Positions 1 through 8,548 of a stretch of 64,000 nucleotides of DNA are shown here, in pieces. The position numbers were made by a program, and so were the translations under genes. Position 1 is the stretch's first letter. Every line of letters starts with the position of its first letter. This DNA is from Streptomyces lavendofoliae. GTDB taxonomy: Bacteria > Actinomycetota > Actinomycetes > Streptomycetales > Streptomycetaceae. The stretch lies in the NCBI RefSeq assembly GCF_014649735.1, contig NZ_BMTP01000017.1:62001-126000 (forward strand), read 5' to 3'. Below the pieces are notes generated by a model. The model ran no database searches. It had not been told where the DNA came from and saw nothing but the letters and a program-made list of their open reading frames with translations.

Positions 1-1155
1 GTGACGGAGGTGGGGGTGGGTGAGCGGCCGGGTGATGTCGAAGGTGCCGGCGCGTTCGTAGCGGGTCTCGTCGCGGTTGGCGGAGCCGTACGCGACGAAC
101 AGCGCGGCCCCGGCGGGCAGCCGGGTGCCGGCGAGGGTGACGGGGCGGGTGGTGGTGCGGCGGAAGCCCTGCACGGGGGTGTCGTAGCGGGCCGCCTCCT
201 CCACGGCGGCCGGTATCAGGTCCGGCCGGGTGCGGACGAGGTCCCACTGGCCGGGGTGGTCGAGGAGGTGGAGGAGGGTGGTGCCGATGAGCGCGGTGGT
301 GGTCAGGTGCCCGGCGATGAGGAAGTTCTGCATCGTGGCGACCAGTTCGTGGCGCTGGTCGGGGGTGAGCGGGGCGGTGCCGGGGGCGAGCGCGGCGACG
401 AGCGCGGAGCAGAGGTCGTCGCGGGGCCGGGCGCGGCGGTCGCGTACGAGGTCGTCCAGGAGGTGCTGGAGGGCGACCACGTCCTCGGCGGCGGCGACCT
501 GTTCGTCCTCGGTCAGGGGCCGGAACAGGAGCTGCTCGGCGCGGCGTCCGCCGTGCACGGCGGCCGGGACGTCGGCGGGGTCGAGGCCGAGCAGCCGCCC
601 CACGACCGCGCCGGGGAGCTTCTTCGCGTAGGCCGCCATCAGCTCGGTCCGGCCGTCGGCGGCGAAGCCGTCGACCAGTTCGCCGGCGACCCGGGCCGCG
701 TACGGCAGGAGCGCGGCGACGCGGGGCGCCGACAGGCCGCTGTTGAGGGGGGCGCGGTGGCGCCGGTGGGCGGCCCCGTCGGTGGTGACGACGGTGGGGC
801 GGTTGCCGAGGCCGCGGGCGAGGACGGCGAGCGCGGCGGGACCGGGCCGGACGTCGGGGCGCAGGGACCCGGCGGAGGAGAAGTCCCCGGGGCGCAGCAG
901 CACCTCGCGGACGCCCGCGTCGCGGGCCACGAGCCAGGCGTCGAGTTCGGGTACGTGGACGAGGCCCGCGGTGCGCCGGGCCCGCGCGTACAGCGGGTAC
1001 GGGTCGCGCTGGAGCGCCTCGAGCGCGCCGACCGGCGCGGACGGGACGGCGGCTGCACCGGAAGCGGTGGGAGCCGGTGGCCGGGCCCCCGGGGCGGCGG
1101 GGACCACGGGGGCGGGTGGCCGGGGGGTGGGGCCCGCGGGGGTGGTGGGGTCCAT
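1..1155 (-). CDS. Cytochrome P450, 3' end outside the window
   Basis: Haem-thiolate monooxygenase expected to hydroxylate or epoxidise a small molecule using ferredoxin electrons. The minus strand reads 385 codons without a stop. Visible motifs are the I-helix AGHLTTT (around residue 285), the K-helix ExxR as EAAR, and the ANRDETRYE segment that precedes the haem loop. The haem-binding FGxGxHxCxG loop lies beyond base 1, so the C-terminus is missing. The ATG at 1155 has AGGAGG 7 nt upstream. The N-terminal 35 residues are Pro/Ala rich. Its membership of the polyketide cluster is uncertain, because a TetR gene and several unrelated genes lie between it and the PKS. Confidence 0.88.
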   Translation of the reverse strand, partial: MDPTTPAGPTPRPPAPVVPAAPGARPPAPTASGAAAVPSAPVGALEALQRDPYPLYARARRTAGLVHVPELDAWLVARDAGVREVLLRPGDFSSAGSLRPDVRPGPAALAVLARGLGNRPTVVTTDGAAHRRHRAPLNSGLSAPRVAALLPYAARVAGELVDGFAADGRTELMAAYAKKLPGAVVGRLLGLDPADVPAAVHGGRRAEQLLFRPLTEDEQVAAAEDVVALQHLLDDLVRDRRARPRDDLCSALVAALAPGTAPLTPDQRHELVATMQNFLIAGHLTTTALIGTTLLHLLDHPGQWDLVRTRPDLIPAAVEEAARYDTPVQGFRRTTTRPVTLAGTRLPAGAALFVAYGSANRDETRYERAGTFDITRPLTHPHLRH

Positions 1156-1246
1156 GCGGCGCCTCCTGACGGAAGGGGTGCGGGCACGGTGCGGTCCGCC
1201 CATGGTGCCCGAGGGGCGCGGCGCCGGGAAGACGGCGCGGTGGCCG

Positions 1247-1867
1247 TCAGGTGTCCGAAGGGCCGATGCCGAGCGCCGGGAGGATCACCGCGTCGACGTA
1301 CGCCGGCAGGGCGTCCTCCTGGCCGAAGCGGTCCTCGAAGAGCCGCTCGACACGCAGCAGGCCCAGGAGGCCGGGCGCGACGAAGGTGATGGCCGGGTTG
1401 TCGGCGGCGACCTCGCCGCGTTCGACACCGCGCCGGAGCATCGCGTCGAGAGCGGCGACCTCGGGGTTGATGACCGTCTCGCGCAGCGCCCGGCGCAGGT
1501 CAGGGTGCTGGAGGTAGGCCTGACCGACGGCTTCCATCAGTTCGGTGTCGTGGCCCCGGCGTCCCGCGGCGGCGAGGGCGGCCGCACGCAGGTCTCCCGC
1601 CAGGGAGCCGGTGTCGATGCCGGTGAACAGACTGCACCGGCTCTTGGCGAGGGCGGCGGTCACCAGCTGGGACTTGGTCTTCCACTGGCGGTAGAGGGTG
1701 GCTTTACCGCACTTCGTGCGGGCGGCGACACCCTCCATGGTCACGGCGTCGTAGCCCCGCTCCCGCAGCAGGTCGAGCACGGCCCCGTACAGCTCCAGCT
1801 CGCGCTCCGGGCCGATCTTGCTGCGGCGCGTGCCGGTCCGGGCGGCCGTGGCGGCCTGCGTGGACAT
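1247..1867 (-). CDS. TetR-family transcriptional regulator
   Basis: A 206-residue regulator with an N-terminal helix-turn-helix of TetR type: RGYDAVTMEGVAARTKCGKA followed by TLYRQWKTKSQLV. The C-terminal two-thirds is the variable ligand-binding and dimerisation domain. I chose the ATG at 1867 because GGAGG lies 5 nt upstream; an in-frame start 13 codons earlier has no such site. The gene is divergent from the PAP2/DMT pair at 2028. A near-perfect 38-bp palindrome sits midway between the two, so it probably represses itself and that pair. The ligand is unknown. Confidence 0.9.
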   Translation of the reverse strand: MSTQAATAARTGTRRSKIGPERELELYGAVLDLLRERGYDAVTMEGVAARTKCGKATLYRQWKTKSQLVTAALAKSRCSLFTGIDTGSLAGDLRAAALAAAGRRGHDTELMEAVGQAYLQHPDLRRALRETVINPEVAALDAMLRRGVERGEVAADNPAITFVAPGLLGLLRVERLFEDRFGQEDALPAYVDAVILPALGIGPSDT

Positions 1868-1928
1868 CGGTTCCTCCACGGAAGGGGCGAGGGTGCCTGC
1901 TTGCACGTACGAGATTACGGGGTGCCCA

Positions 1929-1966
1929 ATCGAGACGCAAACGTATCGATACGCTTGCGTCTCGAT
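1929..1966. promoter_or_regulatory. 38-bp palindromic operator, likely TetR site
   Basis: The sequence equals its own reverse complement except for one mismatched pair; the core reads CGTATCGATACG. It lies about 61 nt from both the TetR start (1867) and the PAP2 start (2028), where a shared repressor would block both promoters. That length suits two TetR dimers or one extended site. Binding by the adjacent TetR protein is inferred. Confidence 0.75.
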
Positions 1967-2027
1967 AAAATCGGATCTACGCTTTCACTCGTTTGCTTCC
2001 GTTTTGATCTGCGAATGAGGCCGGGAA

Positions 2028-2804
2028 ATGGCTGCCGGGACCGCCGGGACACGTCATGCCGAGCCGGAGACGACCGACGCCCCACGGCCGCCCCTGGTAC
2101 GCGAACTGGTGCTGGTGACAGCGCTGTTCCTCGTCTACAAACTGGGCCGGTCGCTGGCGAACGGCCACGAGGCCCGGGCCTTCGGCAACGCGGACCGCGT
2201 CTGGGACCTGGAGCGGGCCGTCCACCTGCCGGGCGAGGGCTGGGCGCAGGACCTGATCATGAACGGCGGCACCCTCGTGCACGCCGCCAACGCGTACTAC
2301 GCCTGGGTCCACTTCCCCGCCACCATCGCCTTCCTGGGCTGGCTCTACTGGCGCCGCCCCGGCCACTACGTGTGGGCGCGGCGCGCGCTGGCGCTGCTGA
2401 CCGCCGCCGGTCTCGCACTCCACCTGCTGATGCCCCTGGCCCCGCCGCGGATGCTGGCCGAGGCGGGGCTCGTCGACACCGCGCGGGTCTACGGACCGTC
2501 GGTGTACGGCGCCACGCCGGCGACGGACGGCATGGCCAACCAGTTCGCGGCGATGCCGTCGCTCCACTTCGGGTGGGCGCTGATGGTCGCGATCGGGCTG
2601 ATCGCCGCCACGCGCGGCCGGTGGCGGGCCCTGTGGCTGCTCCACCCGCTGGTCACCCTGCTGGTGATCGTCGGCACCGCCAACCACTACTGGCTGGACG
2701 CCCTGGTGGCCGGCCTGCTGCTGGGTGCCGCCCTCGCGCTGGTGCGGCTGCCGGAGGCCGTCCGGCGCCCGACGCCGGCCCGGATGTGGGCGGTGCCGCG
2801 ATGA
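2028..2804 (+). CDS. PAP2-superfamily integral membrane phosphatase/transferase
   Basis: A 258-residue polytopic membrane protein of the PAP2 superfamily, closest by eye to the inositolphosphotransferase (Aur1/Ipt1-like) branch. Catalytic signatures are PSLHFGW near residue 180 and NHYWLDALVAG near residue 225, whose two His residues would form and resolve the phospho-enzyme. Five or six hydrophobic segments are evident. It probably acts on a lipid phosphate at the membrane; the substrate is not predictable. Its stop overlaps the ATG of the next gene (ATGA), so the two are translationally coupled, and both are probably controlled by the divergent TetR protein. Confidence 0.82.
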   Translation: MAAGTAGTRHAEPETTDAPRPPLVRELVLVTALFLVYKLGRSLANGHEARAFGNADRVWDLERAVHLPGEGWAQDLIMNGGTLVHAANAYYAWVHFPATIAFLGWLYWRRPGHYVWARRALALLTAAGLALHLLMPLAPPRMLAEAGLVDTARVYGPSVYGATPATDGMANQFAAMPSLHFGWALMVAIGLIAATRGRWRALWLLHPLVTLLVIVGTANHYWLDALVAGLLLGAALALVRLPEAVRRPTPARMWAVPR

Positions 2805-3670
2805 GGGCCACGCTGTTCGCCCTGCTGCTCTCACTGGCCTCCGCGGCCGGGTACGCCCTGGCGGCGGTCGCCCAGTCGCGGCTGGCCTCGGGGGGCGAGG
2901 GCACCCGCACGCTGCTCACCCGGCCGCTGTGGTGGTGGGCGGTCGGGCTGAACGCGGCGGGTGCGCTCACCCATGTCGCGGCGCTGCACTACGGGCCGCT
3001 CACCCTGGTCCAGCCGCTGGGCGCGCTGACTCTGGTGGCCGCGCTGCCGGTCGGGGCGTACTACGAGCGGCGGCGGGTGACCCGGGTGGAGTGGCGCGGC
3101 GCGCTGTGGACGCTGGGCGGGCTGGTGGGGCTGGTCGCGGTGGTGGGCCCGGCGACGCCGGGTGACGCGCTGTCGCTGCCCGAGGCCCTGGCGGTGGCCG
3201 CGGTGACGGCGGCGGGCATCTCCGTGCTGGTACGGCGCGCGGGCCGCGGCCTGGGTCTGGCGACCGCCTCCGGGGCGGCGTCGGGCGTGGCGTCGGCGCT
3301 GACGCAGACGGTCACCGCGTCGCTGGCGCGGGAGCTGCCGGGGGGGCCGATGACCTGGTGGCAGACGGCGCTGCTGGCGGTGCTGGTGTCGGTGTTCGCC
3401 ACGGGCGGGCTGCTGCTGTCGCAGGCGGCGTTCCGCGGCGGGCTGGCGGCGCCGCTCGCGGTGGTGAACCTCGCGAACCCGGCGGTGGCGGCCGTCATCG
3501 GCGTGGCGCTGCTGGGCGAGACGTTCCGGGCCGGCCCGGTCGGGTGGCTGGTGGCGGCGGCCTCGGGGGCGGTGGCGGCGCGCGGGGTGCTCCTGCTGAC
3601 GGCCGGCCACCCGGCGCCGGTGCCCGCGCCCCGGGCCGCGGAGGCCGAGCCTCGTCCGGTCACCCCGTGA
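2801..3670 (+). CDS. DMT-superfamily (EamA-like) permease
   Basis: A 289-residue membrane protein of about nine or ten transmembrane helices, consistent with the drug/metabolite transporter superfamily. EamA-like signatures include ALHYGPLTLVQPLGALTLV in the first half and the matching AAPLAVVNLANPAVAAVIGV and LLGETF in the second half, reflecting the internal duplication. The ATG overlaps the preceding PAP2 stop by 4 bp. A PAP2/DMT pair under a TetR protein could be a lipid or small-molecule stress module, but that is inference. The 3' end overlaps the convergent DUF488 gene by 11 bp. Confidence 0.82.
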   Translation: MRATLFALLLSLASAAGYALAAVAQSRLASGGEGTRTLLTRPLWWWAVGLNAAGALTHVAALHYGPLTLVQPLGALTLVAALPVGAYYERRRVTRVEWRGALWTLGGLVGLVAVVGPATPGDALSLPEALAVAAVTAAGISVLVRRAGRGLGLATASGAASGVASALTQTVTASLARELPGGPMTWWQTALLAVLVSVFATGGLLLSQAAFRGGLAAPLAVVNLANPAVAAVIGVALLGETFRAGPVGWLVAAASGAVAARGVLLLTAGHPAPVPAPRAAEAEPRPVTP

Positions 3671-4028
3671 GCAGTTCCAGGAGCACGGCCGCGTGGCTGC
3701 GGTCGGGCTCCTTGGAGGCGGTGAGCAGCGTGAGCCGCCCCTCGCGGGCGCGTTCGCGCAGCCGGGCGAGCGCCTCGGCGGCCTCGGGCCCGGCGAGTTC
3801 GGCCTCGTAACGCCGCCGGAACTCCTCGTACGCGTCGCCCTCCGCGGCGTGGTACCAGCGCCGCAGCCCGGTGGACGGGGTGAGGGACTTGGGCCATTCG
3901 TCGATGTGCGCGTCCGCCTTGGACAGGCCGCGCGGCCACAGGCGGTCGACGAGGACCCGTAGCCCGTCGCCGGGTCCGGGCGGGTCGTAGACGCGGCGGA
4001 CCCGCGGGCGGGAAGCGGCTCGTGTCAT
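3660..4028 (-). CDS. DUF488-family protein
   Basis: A 122-residue protein typical in length and motifs for DUF488: YDPPG near residue 14, VDRLWPRGLSK near residue 27, and a C-terminal LLTASKEPDRSHAAVL segment. The biochemical role of the family is not established. It starts at ATG 4028 and converges on the DMT permease, sharing 11 bp at the 3' ends. Upstream lie 279 bp of GC-rich sequence (4029-4307) with no recognisable gene. Probably unrelated to the biosynthetic cluster. Confidence 0.85.
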   Translation of the reverse strand: MTRAASRPRVRRVYDPPGPGDGLRVLVDRLWPRGLSKADAHIDEWPKSLTPSTGLRRWYHAAEGDAYEEFRRRYEAELAGPEAAEALARLRERAREGRLTLLTASKEPDRSHAAVLLELLTG

Positions 4029-4307
4029 GGCTCCAGGCCGGCTCTCGTGGTCGGGGTGGGTTCGGGACCGGCTCCGGGCGGGCTCGGGACCGGTTCGCGG
4101 CTGTTTCCCCGTGCGCGGACGCGGGCTCGGGCGCGGATGCCTGCCGGGATACGGGCGCGGGAGGGTGCGGGCGCGGGTGCCCGGCCGCCGGTGGCGGACC
4201 GCCGGGGCCCGCCGGCGAGGTCCGGCGCGCGGTGGGGCGCCGGGGTGGCGCGGGGCGGGGGCCCGGTCCGTACGGCCGGACCGCGCCCCCGCCCGCCGCC
4301 GCTCCGG

Positions 4308-5666
4308 TCAGACGCGCTGCCACAGCCCGGCGGCGCCCGAGGGGTGCCGGCCCGGCTGGGCCTGGTGCGGCTGGAGGCACCGGTAGGAGACTCCGTCGTA
4401 CGTGACCTGGTCGCCCACGCGGTAGACCTTGCCGGCCGCCCAGGTGGCGACCGTCTTGCCGGCGTCGCCCGGGTCGGCGGCGCCGGTCTTCAGCGTCAGC
4501 CCGTAATCCTGGAGCAGCTGGTTGATCGGCTGGTAGAAGGTGGTCCCGCCGTCCTTGCAGTTGCCCGAGCCGCCGGAGGTGACGCCCTGGGCCTGCGTGC
4601 CGGAGATGTACGGACCGCCCGAGTCGCCCGGCTCGGCGCAGACCGTGGTGCGGGTCAGGCCCTTCACGGTGCCCTGGAGGTACGACACGCTGGTGTCGTG
4701 CTGCTCGACGGTGCCGCAGTGCCAGCCGGTGGTGGAGCCGGACCGGCAGATCGAGGCGCCGACCAGGGCCTCGGTGGAGCCGGCGACCTCCACGTTCTGG
4801 TCGCCCTGGCCCTTGATCTGGGCGGTCGCCGTCCACTCGGCGTTGGCGGCCACCCAGGCCATGTCCTTGCCGGGGAAGGTCGACGCCTTGAAGACGCCCT
4901 GGGCGACCTTGTTGTGCCCGAGGGTCGCGGCGCCGGCCTGGCCGCAGTGCCCGGCCGTCGCGAAGCCCTCCTGGGTGCCGGAGACCACCGCGAACCCCAC
5001 GGAGCAGCGGCTGGTGCCGATGTAGTAGGCGTCACCGCCCCGGATGTCGTGCGCCAGCGGGCGCGGCCGTTCGGTCGTCGCCTTGACGTGTACGAGGGAG
5101 CGGTCGACTCCGGTGGCGGTGAGGAACACGTCGGCGGCGGCGTTCTCGGCGGCCTCCAGGGTCACGCTGTTGGTGCGGAGGTCGACGTACCAGACGGGGG
5201 CGTCGGTGGTCTTGGTCCGCAACGAGCCCTTGTCCAGCTTGGCCTTGGCGGCCTCCAGCCGCTTCAGTCCGTGCCGGACCACCTTGGCCTCGGCCCCGCC
5301 CGCCTTGATGGCGGCGGTGTCGGCGGTGTCGGTGGTGGCGACGGTCAGGGTGGCGGAGACCGGCCCGCTGACCCACGCCCCCGCGAACCGGTCGCCCAGG
5401 GTGTTGCGCAGGAGACCGGCCCGGGCGCCCGCCTCCGCCTCGTTCCTCAGCCGGGTCTCGGCCTGTTCCCGGGTCAGGCCGAGGTCGCGCTGCATGGCGT
5501 CGAGGAGGGCCGGGGAAGGCTTGTCGACGCCGGGCGAGCCGGTCACCGAGGGGGTCGACGGCGGCGCGGGCGCCTCGCCGGCGACCGCGCCGGGCGAGCC
5601 GGCCAGCACGAGCGCGCCGACGGCGGTGAGGGTGGCGCACGCGGCTGTGGCGTGTCTGTGGAGCAT
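4308..5666 (-). CDS. Secreted S1 serine protease with chitin-binding domain (streptogrisin C-like)
   Basis: A 452-residue secreted preproenzyme. A signal peptide occupies about residues 1-29 and an alpha-lytic-protease-type prodomain about 50-205. The chymotrypsin-fold catalytic domain follows, with His in ATAGHCG, Asp in KDMAW and Ser in EPGDSGGP. A Ser/Gly-rich linker was not obvious, but residues from about 400 form a CBM5/12-like module (YRVGDQVTYDGVSYRCLQ, ending GLWQRV). This order matches streptogrisin C. The ATG at 5666 follows AGAGGTGA. It is a degradative exoenzyme and not an obvious cluster member. Confidence 0.93.
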   Translation of the reverse strand: MLHRHATAACATLTAVGALVLAGSPGAVAGEAPAPPSTPSVTGSPGVDKPSPALLDAMQRDLGLTREQAETRLRNEAEAGARAGLLRNTLGDRFAGAWVSGPVSATLTVATTDTADTAAIKAGGAEAKVVRHGLKRLEAAKAKLDKGSLRTKTTDAPVWYVDLRTNSVTLEAAENAAADVFLTATGVDRSLVHVKATTERPRPLAHDIRGGDAYYIGTSRCSVGFAVVSGTQEGFATAGHCGQAGAATLGHNKVAQGVFKASTFPGKDMAWVAANAEWTATAQIKGQGDQNVEVAGSTEALVGASICRSGSTTGWHCGTVEQHDTSVSYLQGTVKGLTRTTVCAEPGDSGGPYISGTQAQGVTSGGSGNCKDGGTTFYQPINQLLQDYGLTLKTGAADPGDAGKTVATWAAGKVYRVGDQVTYDGVSYRCLQPHQAQPGRHPSGAAGLWQRV

Positions 5667-5817
5667 CGGGTGTCACCTCTGTTCGGGGGGTCTCTTCCGG
5701 GGAAGACGTGCCGAACCACAGGTGTTTCCGAAAGGGCGTCCGACGATGTCGAATTAACGTTTCTTCGGCTTTACGGGAGACAGCGGCGCCCGCCATGCGG
5801 AGTAACGCCCGCCCAGG

Positions 5818-6036
5818 TCACCGTTTCCGCGCCGGCTCCCTCAGCTGGTGCCACAGCGCCAGCTCCGCGTCGCTCGGCGGGAGGTCCGGCCGCACCCGCT
5901 CGGGGTGCCCGTGCGGCGGGGGCCGCAGCTCCGGCCGGGGTTCCGGCGGTGGCGGCATCGGCAGGCCGAGCCAGAGCCACCCGGCGGCGGCCAGGGCGTC
6001 GTAGCAGCCGCGCAGGAACCGTACCGCCACCCTCAT
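5818..6036 (-). CDS. Small coupled protein (72 aa), possibly DUF6059-type
   Basis: A 72-residue protein beginning MRVAVRFLRGCYDALAAAG. It has one amphipathic or hydrophobic stretch (residues 5-26), a Pro-rich middle, then HPERVRPDLPPSDAELALW. Its ATG overlaps the stop of the acyltransferase gene (ATGA), which strongly supports expression. Small proteins of this look occur at the ends of actinobacterial polyketide operons, and I believe they are annotated DUF6059; the function is unknown. It could be an accessory of the acyltransferase. It ends the minus-strand PKS operon. Confidence 0.65.
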   Translation of the reverse strand: MRVAVRFLRGCYDALAAAGWLWLGLPMPPPPEPRPELRPPPHGHPERVRPDLPPSDAELALWHQLREPARKR

Positions 6037-7826
6037 GAGCGAAGGGCGGGCGCCGGTTCGCGCCGCCCCGCCGCCCCGGCCCCCGCGGACGGGGCGGCGT
6101 CCTCCTCGTCGCTCCACGTCCACAGCCGTGACACGGCGTCCATGTCGAGGTCGTGGCCCTCGGTCCAGATCCGCGCCGCGGCGGACAGCACCGACTGGCG
6201 GTCGGCCTCCGCCGTGCCGCCGCGGGCGGGCAGCAGCGGACAGACCGCGCTCGCGCCGAGCCGGACCGCCCGGTGCCTGCGGGCGAACGCGGTGAGCGTC
6301 TGGCGCGGCCCCGCCTCGACGAGCAGGACGTCCTCGATGGCGACCAACTCCTCCAGCGCCGGGCGGAAGTGGACGGTGTCGGTGATCTGGCGGGCCCAGA
6401 ACCGGGGGCTCAGCGCCTCCTCGGGCCGCATCAGCGCGCCGGTGTAGCCGGAGTACAGGGGCAGGGCGGGCTCCCGGAACGCGATGCCCCGGTAGTCGGC
6501 CTCCACCGCGTCGGACGCGGGGGCCATGGCCGGTGAGTGGAAGGGGCTCGTCGCGGGCACCGTGACCACCGTGAAGCCGTCGGCCCGCAGCCGCGCCTCG
6601 GTGGCGGCCAGCGGCCCGGCCGATCCGGCGAGCATCACCTGCTGGGCGGCGTTGACGGCGGCGACGGCCACGTCCGCGTTCACGTACGGCCGCATCTGCG
6701 TCTCGCTCGCGGCGACGGCCAGCATCCCGCCGGCCGGGATGCGCACCGCCTCCCGGACCCGGGTCATCACCATGGCGACCGCGTCGGGCAGCGACACGAC
6801 ACCGGCGATGACCGCCGCGACCAGCTCCCCGGCGCTGTGCCCGAGGAGGGCGGCGGGGCGTACGCCCCATCCGATGACCATCCGGCCGAGCGCGTAGTCG
6901 ACCGCGAACAGCAGCGGCTGGGCACGGCGCACGTCGTCGACCGGGACGCGCGGCTCACCGGTCGTGAGCCAGTCCTCCCGGATCCGCGCGCCCTCCTCCC
7001 CCATGTGGGAGAGGACCGCGTCGACGGCCGCGGTGAACACCGGCTCGCGGCGGTACAGCCCGCGGGCCATGCCGGTGTGCTGGGAGCCCTGTCCCGGGAA
7101 GAGCAGGGCGACCGGCCGGGGCCGGTCGGCGCGCACCGCCTTGGCCTTGTGGACGGTGCCGGCGGCGAGCGCGGCGACGGCGACGGCCGCCCCGCGCACC
7201 GGCCCGGGCGGCGTGCCGCAGGGCACGGCGGTGGGGAGGGCGGGGAACGCCTCGCTGTGCAGGCCGCTCAGCAGCGGCAGCAGTTCGCCGCGCACCCGGG
7301 CCTCGTCGTCCTCGTCCCGGCCCGACCAGAGCAGCAGCCGGTGGCGCTCGGGCGCGGTGGCGCGGTGGCCGTGGTACAGCGGGCGCAGCGGCGGGACGGC
7401 GTCCTCGTCGGCGCCGGTGACGTCCAGTACCCCGAGGACACGGTCGGCGTCGGCGACCGCCTCGGCGGCACGCTTGAGCGCGTACACGGTGATGGTGTGC
7501 GGGTCCGGTTCGCCGAACCCGGCGACCATGGCGAAGTCGGCGCGCCCTTCGGCGAGTTCGCGGTGCGCCTGGCGCAGCGCGCGGCCGGGGGTGAGCGCGG
7601 TGCGGACGGTGAACCCCTCGTGCTCGGGCCCGAGGTCCGGGTCGAGTGCCGCCGCTCCGATGTGGACGACCGTGCGCACCGGGAGGTCCCCGGGTGGCCG
7701 GCCGAAGGCGCGGAGCACGGCGGAGACGGCGGCGGCGGAGGCCACGGACTGGGCCCGCTGCTCGTGCGCGGGGCCGGGGCTGACGACGAGTCGCCGGACG
7801 ACCGCGCTGTACGACGTGAGAGACAT
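6033..7826 (-). CDS. Acyltransferase with degenerate KS-like N-terminal region
   Basis: A 597-residue protein. Residues from about 245 form a complete malonyl-type acyltransferase domain: LLFPGQGSQHTG, nucleophile Ser331 in LLGHSAGE, and SPFHSP at the specificity position, where Phe favours malonyl over methylmalonyl. Residues 1-240 look like the remains of a ketosynthase plus KS-AT linker: RELAEGRADFAMVAGFG and ALKRAAEAVADADRVLGVL recall KS strands, but there is no catalytic Cys motif. The ATG at 7826 has GGAGGA upstream. It lies downstream of the ACP and is coupled to the small protein at 5818. It probably loads extender or starter acyl groups onto ACP. Confidence 0.85.
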   Translation of the reverse strand: MSLTSYSAVVRRLVVSPGPAHEQRAQSVASAAAVSAVLRAFGRPPGDLPVRTVVHIGAAALDPDLGPEHEGFTVRTALTPGRALRQAHRELAEGRADFAMVAGFGEPDPHTITVYALKRAAEAVADADRVLGVLDVTGADEDAVPPLRPLYHGHRATAPERHRLLLWSGRDEDDEARVRGELLPLLSGLHSEAFPALPTAVPCGTPPGPVRGAAVAVAALAAGTVHKAKAVRADRPRPVALLFPGQGSQHTGMARGLYRREPVFTAAVDAVLSHMGEEGARIREDWLTTGEPRVPVDDVRRAQPLLFAVDYALGRMVIGWGVRPAALLGHSAGELVAAVIAGVVSLPDAVAMVMTRVREAVRIPAGGMLAVAASETQMRPYVNADVAVAAVNAAQQVMLAGSAGPLAATEARLRADGFTVVTVPATSPFHSPAMAPASDAVEADYRGIAFREPALPLYSGYTGALMRPEEALSPRFWARQITDTVHFRPALEELVAIEDVLLVEAGPRQTLTAFARRHRAVRLGASAVCPLLPARGGTAEADRQSVLSAAARIWTEGHDLDMDAVSRLWTWSDEEDAAPSAGAGAAGRREPAPALRS

Positions 7827-7933
7827 GCTTCCTCCTCGTGGGGCCGCGGCTCCGGCCGCTGACGGAGTGCTGGTGGGAGGCGGCCGCCCCGCCACGGGGG
7901 ATGTCGGCAGGGCGGCCGCGTTCGGGGACCGGG

Positions 7934-8203
7934 TCAGGCCGCGGTGCCCTGACCGGCGTTGATGAGGGCGAGGAGCGCCCCCGGGGTCTCGGCGTCGACG
8001 ACGGCGTCGTCGGGGATCGCGATGCCGTACTCGCGCTGGATCTGGCCTATGACCTGGAGCAGGGCGAGGGAGTCGTAGCCGAGGTCCATGAAGGGGGTGT
8101 CGATGACGTCGCCGTCCAGGTCGATGCCCTCCTCCTCACCGGCGCTCTCGCGGAGCATGCGGGTCAGGTCGGCCAGGGTGACGGTGGTGGTCGTCGTGGT
8201 CAT
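7934..8203 (-). CDS. Acyl carrier protein (type II PKS)
   Basis: An 89-residue acyl carrier protein. The phosphopantetheine attachment Ser45 sits in DLGYDSLALLQ, the classical aromatic-PKS form. The N-terminus carries a Thr run (residues 2-7). Length and the position of the Ser are normal. It tethers the growing polyketide during iterative extension by the KS-alpha/CLF pair encoded just upstream. Unlike the other genes of the operon, it is separated from the CLF gene by 345 nt of repeat-rich sequence. Confidence 0.95.
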   Translation of the reverse strand: MTTTTTTVTLADLTRMLRESAGEEEGIDLDGDVIDTPFMDLGYDSLALLQVIGQIQREYGIAIPDDAVVDAETPGALLALINAGQGTAA

Positions 8204-8347
8204 GGTCGGTGCCGTCCTCTCGTAGAACTACTCGGGTGGTGCCTGTCGGACCCCAGCCGGTTCCTGAACGTGCGTCCGGCGGGAGCTGTGCCGTGGGGGG
8301 TGTGTCGTGGGGGTGTCTCGGTGGCTCGCGCGAGGCACCGGGGAGGT

Positions 8348-8392
8348 GCCTCGCGGGCGGTGCCCATGAGGCGCCTCGCGGGCGGTGCCCAT
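8348..8392. repeat. Two 20-bp direct repeats between CLF and ACP genes
   Basis: Identical 20-mers at 8348-8367 and 8373-8392 (25-bp period) lie in the 345-nt untranslated stretch 8204-8548. Shorter repeats of GGGAGTTCCGC follow near 8418-8441. I see no gene in this stretch on either strand. Confidence 0.7.
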
Positions 8393-8418
8393 CCGCGGGG
8401 CCCGCGCGGGCCCCGCGG
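8393..8418. repeat. 26-bp perfect palindrome in CLF-ACP spacer
   Basis: Bases 8393-8418 are fully self-complementary (13-bp arms, no loop) and almost pure G/C. In RNA they would form a strong hairpin after the CLF gene and before the ACP gene. It could act as an mRNA-stability element, attenuator or partial terminator that sets the ACP to KS ratio. There is no T tract. Confidence 0.6.
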
Positions 8419-8548
8419 GAGTTCCGCGGGAGTTCCGCGGGGGTCCCGTTGCGGGTGGCCGCCGGGCCCGTCATCCGGCGGGGCACGCCGGCCCTCCGCG
8501 GGGCGTACGACGCCGGAAGCCGGCCGGCCCGGTGTCGTGCGCCCGGTG

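Noticed and set aside
743..3670. A 975-codon plus-strand frame running through the P450 and TetR genes into the DMT gene
   Set aside because: Before 2801 it is Arg/Gly/Ala low-complexity sequence antisense or out of frame to well-supported genes; only the last 289 codons (DMT permease) are real.
4308..5666. The secreted S1 protease as leader peptidase for the RiPP-like peptide
   Set aside because: It has the full streptogrisin C architecture with a chitin-binding domain and is separated from the peptide gene by the whole PKS operon; nothing links it to RiPP maturation.
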